Position numbers and translations under genes: made by a program. The notes under the pieces were generated by a model, which saw only the letters and a program-made list of their open reading frames with translations, was not told where the DNA came from and did no database searches. Source: JAOXRU01 sp965247735 (GTDB lineage: Bacteria; Bacteroidota; Bacteroidia; Flavobacteriales; Flavobacteriaceae). From it: DNA of 64,000 bases. The stretch spans positions 992,001 to 1,056,000 of the forward strand of contig CBDFHN010000002.1 in NCBI GenBank assembly GCA_965247735.1, written 5' to 3'. Of the stretch, positions 19,957 through 28,878 are shown in pieces. Each line of letters opens with the position of its first letter. Position 1 is the stretch's first letter.

Positions 19957-20035
19957 TCATAACTTTAATATTTAATACAGCTTTAAGCAAGTCCATCATC
20001 TTTTAAAATGATCTTATTTTTAATTATCTACTCTA

Positions 20036-21557
<1,522 letters not shown>

Positions 21558-21670
21558 TAATCTTAAATATAATTTAGTATCAACAATTAAAATTTAAACC
21601 TTCTCTACTCAATAATGGTCTTACTTAATTTTGTCTCGAAATTATATATCGCTATATAATTTCTGCTGTA

Positions 21671-21687
21671 TCAATATTTCAATGAAC
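21671..21687 (-). promoter_or_regulatory. boxA-like motif in the 16S leader
   Basis: The minus strand reads GTTCATTGAAATATTGA, the closest match in the leader to the motif before 23S. It lies about 115 bp upstream of mature 16S. Confidence 0.55.
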
Positions 21688-21769
21688 TCTTTAAAAACAG
21701 TATTAAGTCTTTAGTATTATGTACTAAATAAAAAACTTGTACTCTACTATATAATCAATACTTATTTGT

Positions 21770-21828
21770 GAAATTACTAGACTCGAACTAGTGGGCTTTT
21801 TTAACATTAAAACCCTTTCCAAAATTTC
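21770..21828 (-). other. tRNA-like T-arm element in the rRNA leader
   Basis: On the minus strand ACTAG-TTCGAGT-CTAGT (21776-21792) is a perfect 5-bp T-stem with a canonical T-loop. It is followed by AATTTC (21770-21775), which pairs with GAAATT at 21823-21828 like a six-bp acceptor stem. A GGGTTTT...AAAAGCCC hairpin fills the space between. D-arm and anticodon are lacking, so it is not a functional tRNA; it may be a tRNA relic or a processing signal. Confidence 0.5.
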
Positions 21829-21859
21829 GTTTCGCTGTTGCTCTCTCGCTAAGCGGCTG

Positions 21860-21889
21860 CAAACATACAAACTCTTTTTTAACTGACAA
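21860..21889 (-). promoter_or_regulatory. rRNA promoter P1
   Basis: Minus strand: TTG (21887-21889), 19-bp spacer, TATGTTTG (21860-21867), followed by GCAGCCGCTTAGCG. Closest of three tandem promoters to 16S. Confidence 0.75.
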
Positions 21890-21963
21890 CTTTATTTTTA
21901 AAGTTTTTTTTAGTTTGTTTTTACAGTATTTCTCAATGAACTTTTTCCTTAAATACGGGGCTG

Positions 21964-21994
21964 CAAATGTACTGCTTTTATTTGTTTAAAACAA
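21964..21994 (-). promoter_or_regulatory. rRNA promoter P2
   Basis: Minus strand: TTG (21992-21994), 20-bp spacer, TACATTTG (21964-21971), followed by GCAGCCCCGTATTTAAGG. A boxA-like GTTCATTGA follows at 21933-21941. Confidence 0.75.
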
Positions 21995-22083
21995 AAATAA
22001 CTTTACGTTTTATTTGCAAATTTTTAACCCTTTTTTAATGAACGTTGCCTTGTTACTAACTATCGTTTGTCCCTTAGCGGCTG

Positions 22084-22113
22084 CAAAGATACACGCCTTT
22101 TTAATTCCCACAA
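22084..22113 (-). promoter_or_regulatory. rRNA promoter P3
   Basis: Minus strand: TTG (22111-22113), 19-bp spacer, TATCTTTG (22084-22091), followed by GCAGCCGCTAAGGGAC. A GTTCATT follows at 22037-22043. The shared start region GCAGCC marks P1-P3 as duplicated modules. Confidence 0.75.
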
Positions 22114-22754
22114 GGGTTTTTTAATTCTTTTTTTTGGCTTCTTTGAAACCTTCTCTTAATGTGCTAGAAACCTTGGCTTTATATTTGATCTTTTTTTTGG
22201 ATTGCAATACTTTCTTAAAGCATAATAAAAACGGATTATGAATTGTTCCTTTTTTACTCTCACTATTTGCTCTTTGTTTAGTAGGTACTACACAGTTCTA
22301 TTGAATAATATCGTGTGTTCATTTTTTCCATTGATGAAAAAACGAACCAAAAAAATCTAGACTGCATTTAAGAAAACAAAATTCCTAATCCTCATCGCTA
22401 AATTATAGGAACTCGCTGCGCTCAAACAGCCTTGACACCAATAAAACCTCAAAACAATTGCTAATCTAATATTTTTGAATCCTTTCTTTTCCTAATAAAA
22501 TAGAACTATAGCTATGGCTATGCTTAGATTTTATTAATCAATTAAGAATCCAAAACCTGATTACCTTAACTTCTTATTTTAAAATTTAATCGGTGTTGAT
22601 TTTAACGCTCTCTGCGGTTGCAATTTTATATTTTCTTAACTGAGGTCATTGGGATTACCCCAAGGTTGTTTTTTACTTGCTTAGAAGCGGAACTACTTAC
22701 TCGGATGGCTAGGAGACAAGATACAAGACTGCTTAATCGGATACTGCTTACTCT

Positions 22755-23150
22755 GCTCGTAAAAGAAGATAGAGAATAGACTGCCTACTCGAAGCCTATA
22801 AAAGACGCAAAAATCAAGATACAAGAGGCTAGACTGCTTACTCACACTCTAAAAAAGAGAAAAGAAAATAGAGGATAGATTGCCTACTCGAAGCCTATAA
22901 AAGATGCAAAAATCAAGATACAAGAGGCTAGACTGCTTACTCGGATGGGAGTAGAAAAAAGAAAATAGAGAATAGACTGCTTACTCGAAGCCTATAAAAA
23001 ACGCAAAAATCAAGATACAAGAGGCTAGACCGCTTACTCGGATGGTAAAAGAGGAAAGAAGATAGAGAATAGATTGCTTACTCGAAGCCTATAAAAGACG
23101 TAAAAATCAAGATACAAGAGGTAAGACTGCTTACTCGGATGTCTCTTCTA
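22755..23150. repeat. Tandem array, four copies of ~97 bp
   Basis: The marker GAAGCCTATAAAA recurs at 22791, 22890, 22987 and 23084 (spacing 99, 97, 97). Each unit reads roughly GATAGAGAATAGA-CTGCYTACTC-GAAGCCTATAAAAGACGC-AAAAATCAAGATACAAGAGG-CTAGACTGCTTACTCGGATGG. Identity between units is high. The units have no conserved ORF and no spacers. Degenerate fragments reappear at 23761-23960. Confidence 0.9.
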
Positions 23151-23390
23151 GGCATTAGCCAATAGCGAAAAGGCAATAGTTTGCTTACTCCGACGGTTAA
23201 GAAAACAAGAGAATAGAGTATAGATCCGTACTCTTATATATATAGTGTTGGAAAACGAATATACATATTATGATTAGCTAGGTTTTATGACCACTGACAT
23301 AATTAAAACCCATTGAACCGATAATCAACCCCTTATCTTAGTAAAAAACAAGATTTTAGCTATTTTTATAGGAGGACTACAAAATTTACG

Positions 23391-23595
23391 AGGGCTTCCG
23401 CAACCGTTGCGGACGAGATTGTTAGCCAACATTATCACCAGGCGCGATATTGTGTAGAATCTCAACTATACAATATTACCCTGCACGATAGTAAGTGGGA
23501 TTGTCCGCCAACATTATCACCCTGCGTTATATTGGGTGCAATTGCTGCTATACATATAGTCCCTGCACTATAGCGGGCGCCATTGTTTGGTTACA
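23391..23595. repeat. Degenerate tandem array, five copies of exactly 41 bp
   Basis: Units begin at 23391, 23432, 23473, 23514 and 23555 and all end in ACA. An ATTG or ATCT core recurs at unit position 28-31. Later units share TTATCACCCTGC, CTATA and GGGTG. Units have diverged strongly in sequence but not in length. 41 is not a multiple of three, so this is not a protein repeat. Confidence 0.7.
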
Positions 23596-24271
23596 ATTGC
23601 TAAAACAAGGGTTGCGTATGTTTTTATAAACCTATAACTTCTATAAATACAATATCTAGATTGTTAGTTGTTTTATTCTGGATTTGACAAAGCAACCTCA
23701 CTTTTGTTTGCTTTGACCGCTAAGTCGGGAGACTTTGCGGAGCGGGGGTCGGGAAGAAAAAGGTGATAGAGACAAGATACAAGACTGCTACTCGGACGGA
23801 GAAGAAAAAGAGGAAAGAAGATAGAGAATAGACTGCTCACTCGAATGGAATTCTAGGTAATAAGGAAAAGCGAAGTGCGAATAGTGCTTACTCGCATGAG
23901 GGAAGAAAAAAGAAGATAGATGATAGACTGCTTATTCGAATGGAATTCTAGGAAATAAAGAAAACAGAAATGCCAACAAAGAAACTTTTAGTTAATGAGG
24001 TAGTCTTGATTCTTGTTTCTCTGTTTTCCTTATTTTTTAAGATTAGGAGTAAGCCTTATTGACTATTGGCTATTGGCTAATTAACTTTTTCCCTTTTAAC
24101 TCTCCTTTACACTTTTGACCAATGGCTAGCTTAAAATACTCCACAAATTATCAACAATTAATAAGAAGTAACATTATATAAGTACAGATGCCTAGCCCAG
24201 ATTGATACGGCAGCTTTTGAGAGGTACGAACAAAACTATAGTGGAAAGCTGGAAATTGCTCCTGGAAAAAA

Positions 24272-24967
24272 TTAATCTTTTTGCTTTGTTGCTTTTGGCT
24301 TAACATGTGTTTCCCACTTATTTGATAATAATGCATAATCAAAATCTAGGGCTGTTTTTTGATTTTCTAGTTTTCCTGCTGCAAAAGCTCGTTGTAAAAT
24401 GTCTTCTATTTGATAATCTTCGTGTACTTCGGATGGCTTATATTCTTTTTTTAAGGAGATATCGAACATTCTCGCTGTAGAATTGTACCAAAATGCTTTC
24501 CAACCACTTCGCAATTGTTTTACCAAATTAAAAGTAGTAATCCCTGTTTGACGATGCATTAGCTTTACTAATATCTGCCCTTCCGTTCTTGTTAGTTTTT
24601 TTAATTCGGCAGAAAACTCTTCTTCTATATATTTCTGAACAATTTTAGTATACTTTTTTTGCTGCCTTTTAGTCTTCATTTCCGCTAAACGGTCATTAAG
24701 GCTTAACAATCTATCCGAAGCCAACTTTGCATAAGGATAAACTTTTATTGTTTTTCTTCGTAGGATATAATACTTTACTTTTTCTTTGTAAGAACTGAAA
24801 TTTAACTTTCCAAAAATATAAACTTCATCTAAACCTATTGAGCTTCTTATAATACTATCTCCTTCTATTTGAATGTATTTTTCCACAACAGAATCTTTAG
24901 CAGCTTCTACTTGTGCATAAGCTACCGTTGCTGTAAAAAGGATTAGTACTAGTAAAATTTGTTTCAT
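24272..24967 (-). CDS. DUF4294 domain-containing secreted protein
   Basis: 231 residues. Residues 1-18 are a signal peptide (KQILLVLILFTATVAYAQ). The mature protein is basic and helical, with the DUF4294-type blocks VYIFGKLNFSS, VKVYPYAKLA-like IKVYPYAKLA, EEFSAELKKLTRTEGQILVK and RSGWKAFWYNSTARMFDISL. The family is restricted to Bacteroidota and has no known function. It precedes an M42 peptidase that is divergently oriented. Its start codon lies exactly at the edge of a tandemly repeated leader sequence (24961-25240). Confidence 0.85.
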   Translation of the reverse strand: MKQILLVLILFTATVAYAQVEAAKDSVVEKYIQIEGDSIIRSSIGLDEVYIFGKLNFSSYKEKVKYYILRRKTIKVYPYAKLASDRLLSLNDRLAEMKTKRQQKKYTKIVQKYIEEEFSAELKKLTRTEGQILVKLMHRQTGITTFNLVKQLRSGWKAFWYNSTARMFDISLKKEYKPSEVHEDYQIEDILQRAFAAGKLENQKTALDFDYALLSNKWETHVKPKATKQKD

Positions 24968-25240
24968 GTTTATTCTTATTGTTTTTTAACGGTCACATAC
25001 TGTTCGCTTATTGTCATTTTCTTAAATAACAAACCTCTTAACATGCTCGTTTCATGTGTCTATATCTATTTTTATTAAATCGGTCACATGGTACATCTTT
25101 ATTAGTCATCTCCTTGGGTGTAGAATCCTTTGTTAATGGATGTTTCATGTGTCTATATCTATTTTTATTAAATCGGTCATATGGCACATCCTTATTAGTC
25201 ATCTCCTTGGGCTTAGAGTTTTTATTAATCGATGTTTCAT
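24961..25240 (-). repeat. Three tandem copies of a ~90-bp leader repeat
   Basis: Units 24961-25048, 25049-25141 and 25142-25233 each begin (plus strand) with GTTTCATG; a fourth start GTTTCAT follows at 25234. On the minus strand every unit ends in CATGAAAC, which in the first unit is the start codon of the DUF4294 gene. The two outer units are about 85% alike, the gene-proximal one more divergent. A further copy lies at 52713-52815 in front of rdgB. Confidence 0.85.
25038..25202 (-). CDS. Doubtful 54-residue ORF encoded by the leader repeats
   Basis: The minus strand stays open across two repeat units and reads MTNKDVPYDRFNKNRYRHMK, then HPLTKDSTPKE, then MTNKDVPCDRFNKNRYRHMK and RAC. Several differences between units are at third codon positions, but the plus strand is also open through the same DNA, and the rdgB-linked copy has frame breaks. 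It is probably not a real gene; it is listed because the reading frame is preserved through the repeat. Confidence 0.15.
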   Translation of the reverse strand: MTNKDVPYDRFNKNRYRHMKHPLTKDSTPKEMTNKDVPCDRFNKNRYRHMKRAC

Positions 25241-25406
25241 TATTATTTTCTTACTTAATTCAATTATAATTAAAAGTTTTCACCATTAATTATCACTCAT
25301 TACTCTTTCCATATCAATAATTACACCAAAATTAATAATAAAGCGTTAGCTATTTATAAAATAAAACTTAATAATTCTTAAATTCGTATTTAAACAAAAA
25401 AAATAT

Positions 25407-26495
25407 ATGAGCTCAAAAACAATTTTAAAGAAAAAATCTCTTGATTTTTTAGAGCGTTATCTTAATAATGCTGCACCTACTGGTTATGAATGGGAAGGAC
25501 AAAAACTATGGATGGATTATCTAAAACCATATGTGGATACCTTTATAACGGATACCTATGGTACGGCTGTTGGTGTAATAAATCCTGACGCAAAATACAA
25601 GGTTGTTATTGAGGGGCATTCTGATGAAATTTCGTGGTATGTTAATTATATTACAGATGATGGTTTGCTTTATGTAATTAGAAACGGTGGTAGTGATCAT
25701 CAGATTGCACCATCTAAGTGGGTAAATATCCATACCAAAAAAGGAATTGTAAAAGGTGTTTTTGGATGGCCAGCAATACATACTAGAAATAAAGGCAAGG
25801 AAGAGCCTCCTAAAACTGATAATATTTTTATAGATATAGGTGCAAAAGATAAAAAAGAGGTTGAAAAACTTGGTGTTTTTGTAGGTTGTGTAATTACCTA
25901 CCCTGATGAATTTCAGATCTTAAATAAAAATAAATTTGTCTGTAGAGCTATAGACAATAGAGCTGGTGGTTTTATGATTGCTGAAGTTGCGCGTTTGCTT
26001 CATGAAAATAATATAACACTTCCATTTGGACTTTATATTACCAATTCTGTTCAGGAAGAAATAGGGCTTAGAGGTGCAGAAATGATAACTCATACTATAA
26101 AACCTGATGTGGCTATTGTTACCGATGTTTGCCATGATACCACTACTCCAATGATTAATAAAAAAATACAAGGCCATACCGAAATTGGTGCTGGCCCTGT
26201 AATTTCTTATGCTCCTGCGGTACAGAACAAGTTAAGAGAATTGATTATTGATACTGCTGAAGAAAAGAAAATTCCTTTTCAAAGAATGGCTGCTTCAAGA
26301 TCTACTGGTACCGATACCGATGCTTTTGCTTATAGTAATGGTGGTGTAGCTTCTGCTTTAATATCGCTTCCATTACGCTACATGCATACTACTGTAGAAA
26401 CAGTACATAGAGATGATGTTGAAAATGTAATTAGGCTTATCTACGAAACATTACTTAAAATTAAAGACGGAGAAACTTTTAGTTATTTCGACTAA
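25407..26495 (+). CDS. M42-family metallopeptidase (aminopeptidase/FrvX-like)
   Basis: 362 residues, the family length. M42 enzymes are cytoplasmic, often dodecameric, di-metal aminopeptidases. Expected metal ligands and catalytic residues are visible: EGHSDEI (His), DNRAGG (Asp), SVQEEIGLRGA (tandem Glu pair) and VTDVCHD (Asp). The C-terminal RYMHTTVETVHRDDV supplies a His ligand. The N-terminal LNNAAPTGYE block is also typical. Monocistronic, with a clean terminator downstream. It faces away from the DUF4294 gene, and the two share a 440-bp repeat-bearing intergenic region. Confidence 0.93.
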   Translation: MSSKTILKKKSLDFLERYLNNAAPTGYEWEGQKLWMDYLKPYVDTFITDTYGTAVGVINPDAKYKVVIEGHSDEISWYVNYITDDGLLYVIRNGGSDHQIAPSKWVNIHTKKGIVKGVFGWPAIHTRNKGKEEPPKTDNIFIDIGAKDKKEVEKLGVFVGCVITYPDEFQILNKNKFVCRAIDNRAGGFMIAEVARLLHENNITLPFGLYITNSVQEEIGLRGAEMITHTIKPDVAIVTDVCHDTTTPMINKKIQGHTEIGAGPVISYAPAVQNKLRELIIDTAEEKKIPFQRMAASRSTGTDTDAFAYSNGGVASALISLPLRYMHTTVETVHRDDVENVIRLIYETLLKIKDGETFSYFD

Positions 26496-26518
26496 TACTT
26501 TCTTTTAATCATATTTAT

Positions 26519-26557
26519 ATACGGCTAAATCATGTTATTGATTTAGCCGTATTTTTT
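26519..26557 (+). terminator. Terminator after M42 peptidase gene
   Basis: Perfect 14-bp stem ATACGGCTAAATCA / TGATTTAGCCGTAT, 6-nt loop, T-run. Confidence 0.92.
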
Positions 26558-26718
26558 TATAAATATCAGGATTCATTATTAATTTCATATAAACAATAAG
26601 ATTTCTCCCTCTAGATTTAAAAATATACTAAGCAATTGCGCTTTCTACTCAGAAAACAATAATTATTATTGCTATATTTACAACAGCTCTTAAATTTCTA
26701 ACTTATTATAATAACAAA

Positions 26719-27204
26719 GTGAAAGATTCTTATTCCCTAAAAGTAAATGATGATTTTGATTTTACAATTGAAGCACAACAGCTAGACAATTTAGATATCG
26801 TAAACAACAAAAACGATACCTTTCATGTCTTAAAAGATAACTCTTCGTATAAAGCCCATATTGAATCCTCAAATTTTGATACTAAAGAATATACTATTAC
26901 CGTAAATTCTAGGAGTTATTCCATCATCATAAAAGATCATTTAGACCTTTTGATTGATGAAATGGGGCTTAATACTACAAATAGCAAACTTCTTAATGAT
27001 ATAAAGGCACCAATGCCAGGTCGTATTATTGCTATTGATGTAGAAATTGGGCAAACAATTACTAATGGTGATCCTGTTTTGGTCCTAGAAGCCATGAAAA
27101 TGGAAAACATAATTTTAGCCTCTGGTGATGGTATTGTAAAATCAATTTTGGTAGACACTGATGATACTGTAAATAAAGGACAGTTGTTAGTAGAAATCGA
27201 GTAG
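26719..27204 (+). CDS. Biotin carboxyl carrier subunit of acyl-CoA carboxylase
   Basis: 161 residues from a GTG start. The C-terminal ~75 residues are a biotinyl domain with the biotin-attachment motif EAMKMEN, preceded by APMPGRI and ending in GDTV-like DDTVNKGQLLVEIE. The N-terminal half is a variable linker domain. The biotinylated lysine carries carboxyl groups between the biotin carboxylase and the carboxyltransferase encoded just downstream. First gene of a three-gene cluster; the gap to the next gene is 55 bp. Confidence 0.9.
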   Translation: MKDSYSLKVNDDFDFTIEAQQLDNLDIVNNKNDTFHVLKDNSSYKAHIESSNFDTKEYTITVNSRSYSIIIKDHLDLLIDEMGLNTTNSKLLNDIKAPMPGRIIAIDVEIGQTITNGDPVLVLEAMKMENIILASGDGIVKSILVDTDDTVNKGQLLVEIE

Positions 27205-27259
27205 TGATAGACACAACTTACTCACTAAAAAAACAATTCATAAGAAATCAAAAATACGC

Positions 27260-28702
27260 ATGAAAAAAATACTTGTAGCAAATAGAGGAGAAATCGCTAT
27301 TAGAGTACTAAAAACAGCAAAGAAAATGGGCATAAAAACGGTTGCCGTATTTTCAACGGCGGATCGTAACTCGCCACATCTAAGGTTTGCAGATGAAGCT
27401 GTCTGTATTGGAGAAGCACTTTCTAGCGAATCTTACCTGCGTGGTGATAAAATTATTGAGGTTGCAAAAGAACTTCATGTTGATGGAATTCATCCAGGTT
27501 ATGGTTTTTTAAGTGAAAATGCTGAGTTTGCTGAACTTGCTAAAAAAAATGGAATTACTTTTATTGGTCCATCTCCTAGCGCCATTAGAACTATGGGGAG
27601 CAAATTGGCTGCAAAAGAAGCTGTTAGTAAATATAAGATTCCTATGGTTCCCGGTATAGACCATGCCATTACAGATAGTGATGAAGCCGCTAAAATAGCC
27701 AACAAAATAGGTTACCCTATTCTAATAAAAGCCTCTGCCGGTGGTGGTGGAAAAGGAATGCGTGTGGTTAATAATCCAGATGAACTAGAAGAGCAAATGA
27801 CAAGAGCGATTAGCGAAGCTACTTCTGCCTTTGGTGATGGATCTGTTTTTATAGAAAAATACATTAGTTCTCCAAGACATATAGAGATACAAATTTTAGC
27901 CGATAACTACGGAAACACCCTTCACCTTTTTGAAAGAGAATGTAGCATACAACGTAGACATCAAAAAGTAGTAGAAGAAGCTCCTTCAGTAATCTTAACT
28001 CCAGAAATAAGAGAAGCAATGGGACAAGCAGCTATTAGAGTTGCAAAATCATGCGATTATACTGGTGTAGGTACCGTAGAATTCTTGCTAGACGACCAAC
28101 ATAATTTCTACTTTTTAGAAATGAATACCCGTTTACAAGTAGAACATCCTGTTACAGAGCTAATAACTGGTATTGATTTGGTAGCGCAGCAATTTAAAGT
28201 TGCCAGAGGAGAGCGTCTCGAATTTTCTCAAAGTGATTTAAAAATAAATGGACACGCTTTGGAACTTCGTGTCTATGCAGAAGATCCGCTAAATAATTTT
28301 TTACCAAGTGTAGGTACTTTAGAAAAATACGAAACTCCAAAAGGAAAAAACATAAGACTTGATGATGGTTTTGAAGAAGGAATGGAGATTCCTATATATT
28401 ATGATCCAATGTTGTCTAAACTGATCACCTATGGAAAAGACCGATTAGAAGCAATTCATTTAATGAAAAAAGCAATCACTGCCTATAAAATTGAAGGCAT
28501 AAAAACAACACTATCCTTTGGAAGTTTTGTCTGTGAACATCCTGCTTTTATTTCTGGAGATTTTAACACGCACTTTGTTAAAGAGTACTTTTCTCCTGAT
28601 ACCGTACATGATACTCATAAAAAAGAAGCTGGAATTGCAGCAATGCTTGCACTAAAGGCTTATTTAAAAGAAAAAGATAAGGTAAGATTACCACTAGAAT
28701 AG
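27260..28702 (+). CDS. Biotin carboxylase subunit of acyl-CoA carboxylase
   Basis: 480 residues. An ATP-grasp enzyme that carboxylates biotin using bicarbonate and ATP. N-terminal KILVANRGEIAIRV, the glycine-rich ATP loop KASAGGGGKGMRVV, ERECSIQRRHQKVVEEAPS and the catalytic EMNTRLQVEHPVTE are all intact. The length is slightly above AccC of fatty-acid synthesis and fits the alpha-chain biotin carboxylase domain of propionyl- or other short-chain acyl-CoA carboxylases. The TAG stop is the first three bases of a 12-copy heptamer array. Confidence 0.94.
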   Translation: MKKILVANRGEIAIRVLKTAKKMGIKTVAVFSTADRNSPHLRFADEAVCIGEALSSESYLRGDKIIEVAKELHVDGIHPGYGFLSENAEFAELAKKNGITFIGPSPSAIRTMGSKLAAKEAVSKYKIPMVPGIDHAITDSDEAAKIANKIGYPILIKASAGGGGKGMRVVNNPDELEEQMTRAISEATSAFGDGSVFIEKYISSPRHIEIQILADNYGNTLHLFERECSIQRRHQKVVEEAPSVILTPEIREAMGQAAIRVAKSCDYTGVGTVEFLLDDQHNFYFLEMNTRLQVEHPVTELITGIDLVAQQFKVARGERLEFSQSDLKINGHALELRVYAEDPLNNFLPSVGTLEKYETPKGKNIRLDDGFEEGMEIPIYYDPMLSKLITYGKDRLEAIHLMKKAITAYKIEGIKTTLSFGSFVCEHPAFISGDFNTHFVKEYFSPDTVHDTHKKEAGIAAMLALKAYLKEKDKVRLPLE

Positions 28703-28783
28703 AGAATAGAGAATAGAGAATAGAGAATAGAGAATAGAGAATAGAGAATAGAGAATAGAGAATAGAGAATAGAGAATAGAGAA
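28700..28783 (+). repeat. Heptamer microsatellite, TAGAGAA x 12
   Basis: Twelve perfect consecutive copies of TAGAGAA, beginning at the stop codon of the biotin carboxylase gene. Because 7 and 3 share no factor, every frame through it meets TAG. It separates the carboxylase from the carboxyltransferase gene by about 180 bp. Confidence 0.98.
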
Positions 28784-28878
28784 AGGTATAGGATTGCATG
28801 TAACTTATAAAATTATATCGTTTTTTTTGCAAACCTATTCCCCATGTACCCCATACAACTCATTAGTAATACAAGAAA

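Larger units (their letters stand above)
22114..24271. other. 2.1-kb gene-free, repeat-rich region upstream of the rRNA operon
   Basis: No ORF here has plausible coding character. The stretch at 22326-22440, with words such as TTGATGAAAAAACGAACC and GAACTCGCTGCGCTCAAACAG, looks like a common degenerate intergenic remnant of flavobacteria (recollection only). 22680-23220 and 23760-23960 are filled with ACTGCTTACTCGGA and GATAGAGAATAGA words, and 23391-23595 is a 41-bp tandem array. The words TTGGCTATTGGCTA recur near 24065. The upstream end also holds the rRNA promoters. Confidence 0.7.

Noticed and set aside
21776..21792. A complete tRNA gene in the rRNA leader
   Set aside because: Only a T-arm and a short acceptor-like pairing exist; no D-arm, anticodon arm or correct length.
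22755..23150. CRISPR array
   Set aside because: Units of ~97 bp are repeated over their whole length; there are no unique spacers, no short palindromic repeat and no cas genes in the window.
23391..23595. Integron attC sites or CRISPR
   Set aside because: GTTAGCC-like words look attC-like, but core sites are incomplete, there are no cassettes or integrase, and the period is constant.
24151..24342. Minus-strand ORF of 63 codons at the 3' end of the DUF4294 gene
   Set aside because: Out-of-frame overlap with a convincing gene; composition looks non-coding.
25054..25269. Plus-strand 71-codon ORF with a repeated 31-residue unit
   Set aside because: It is produced by the 93-bp tandem leader repeat (93 is a multiple of 3) and has no coding support outside it.
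28578..28832. Antisense ORF with repeated LFSILYS unit
   Set aside because: Created by the TAGAGAA heptamer array; no start context or conservation signal.
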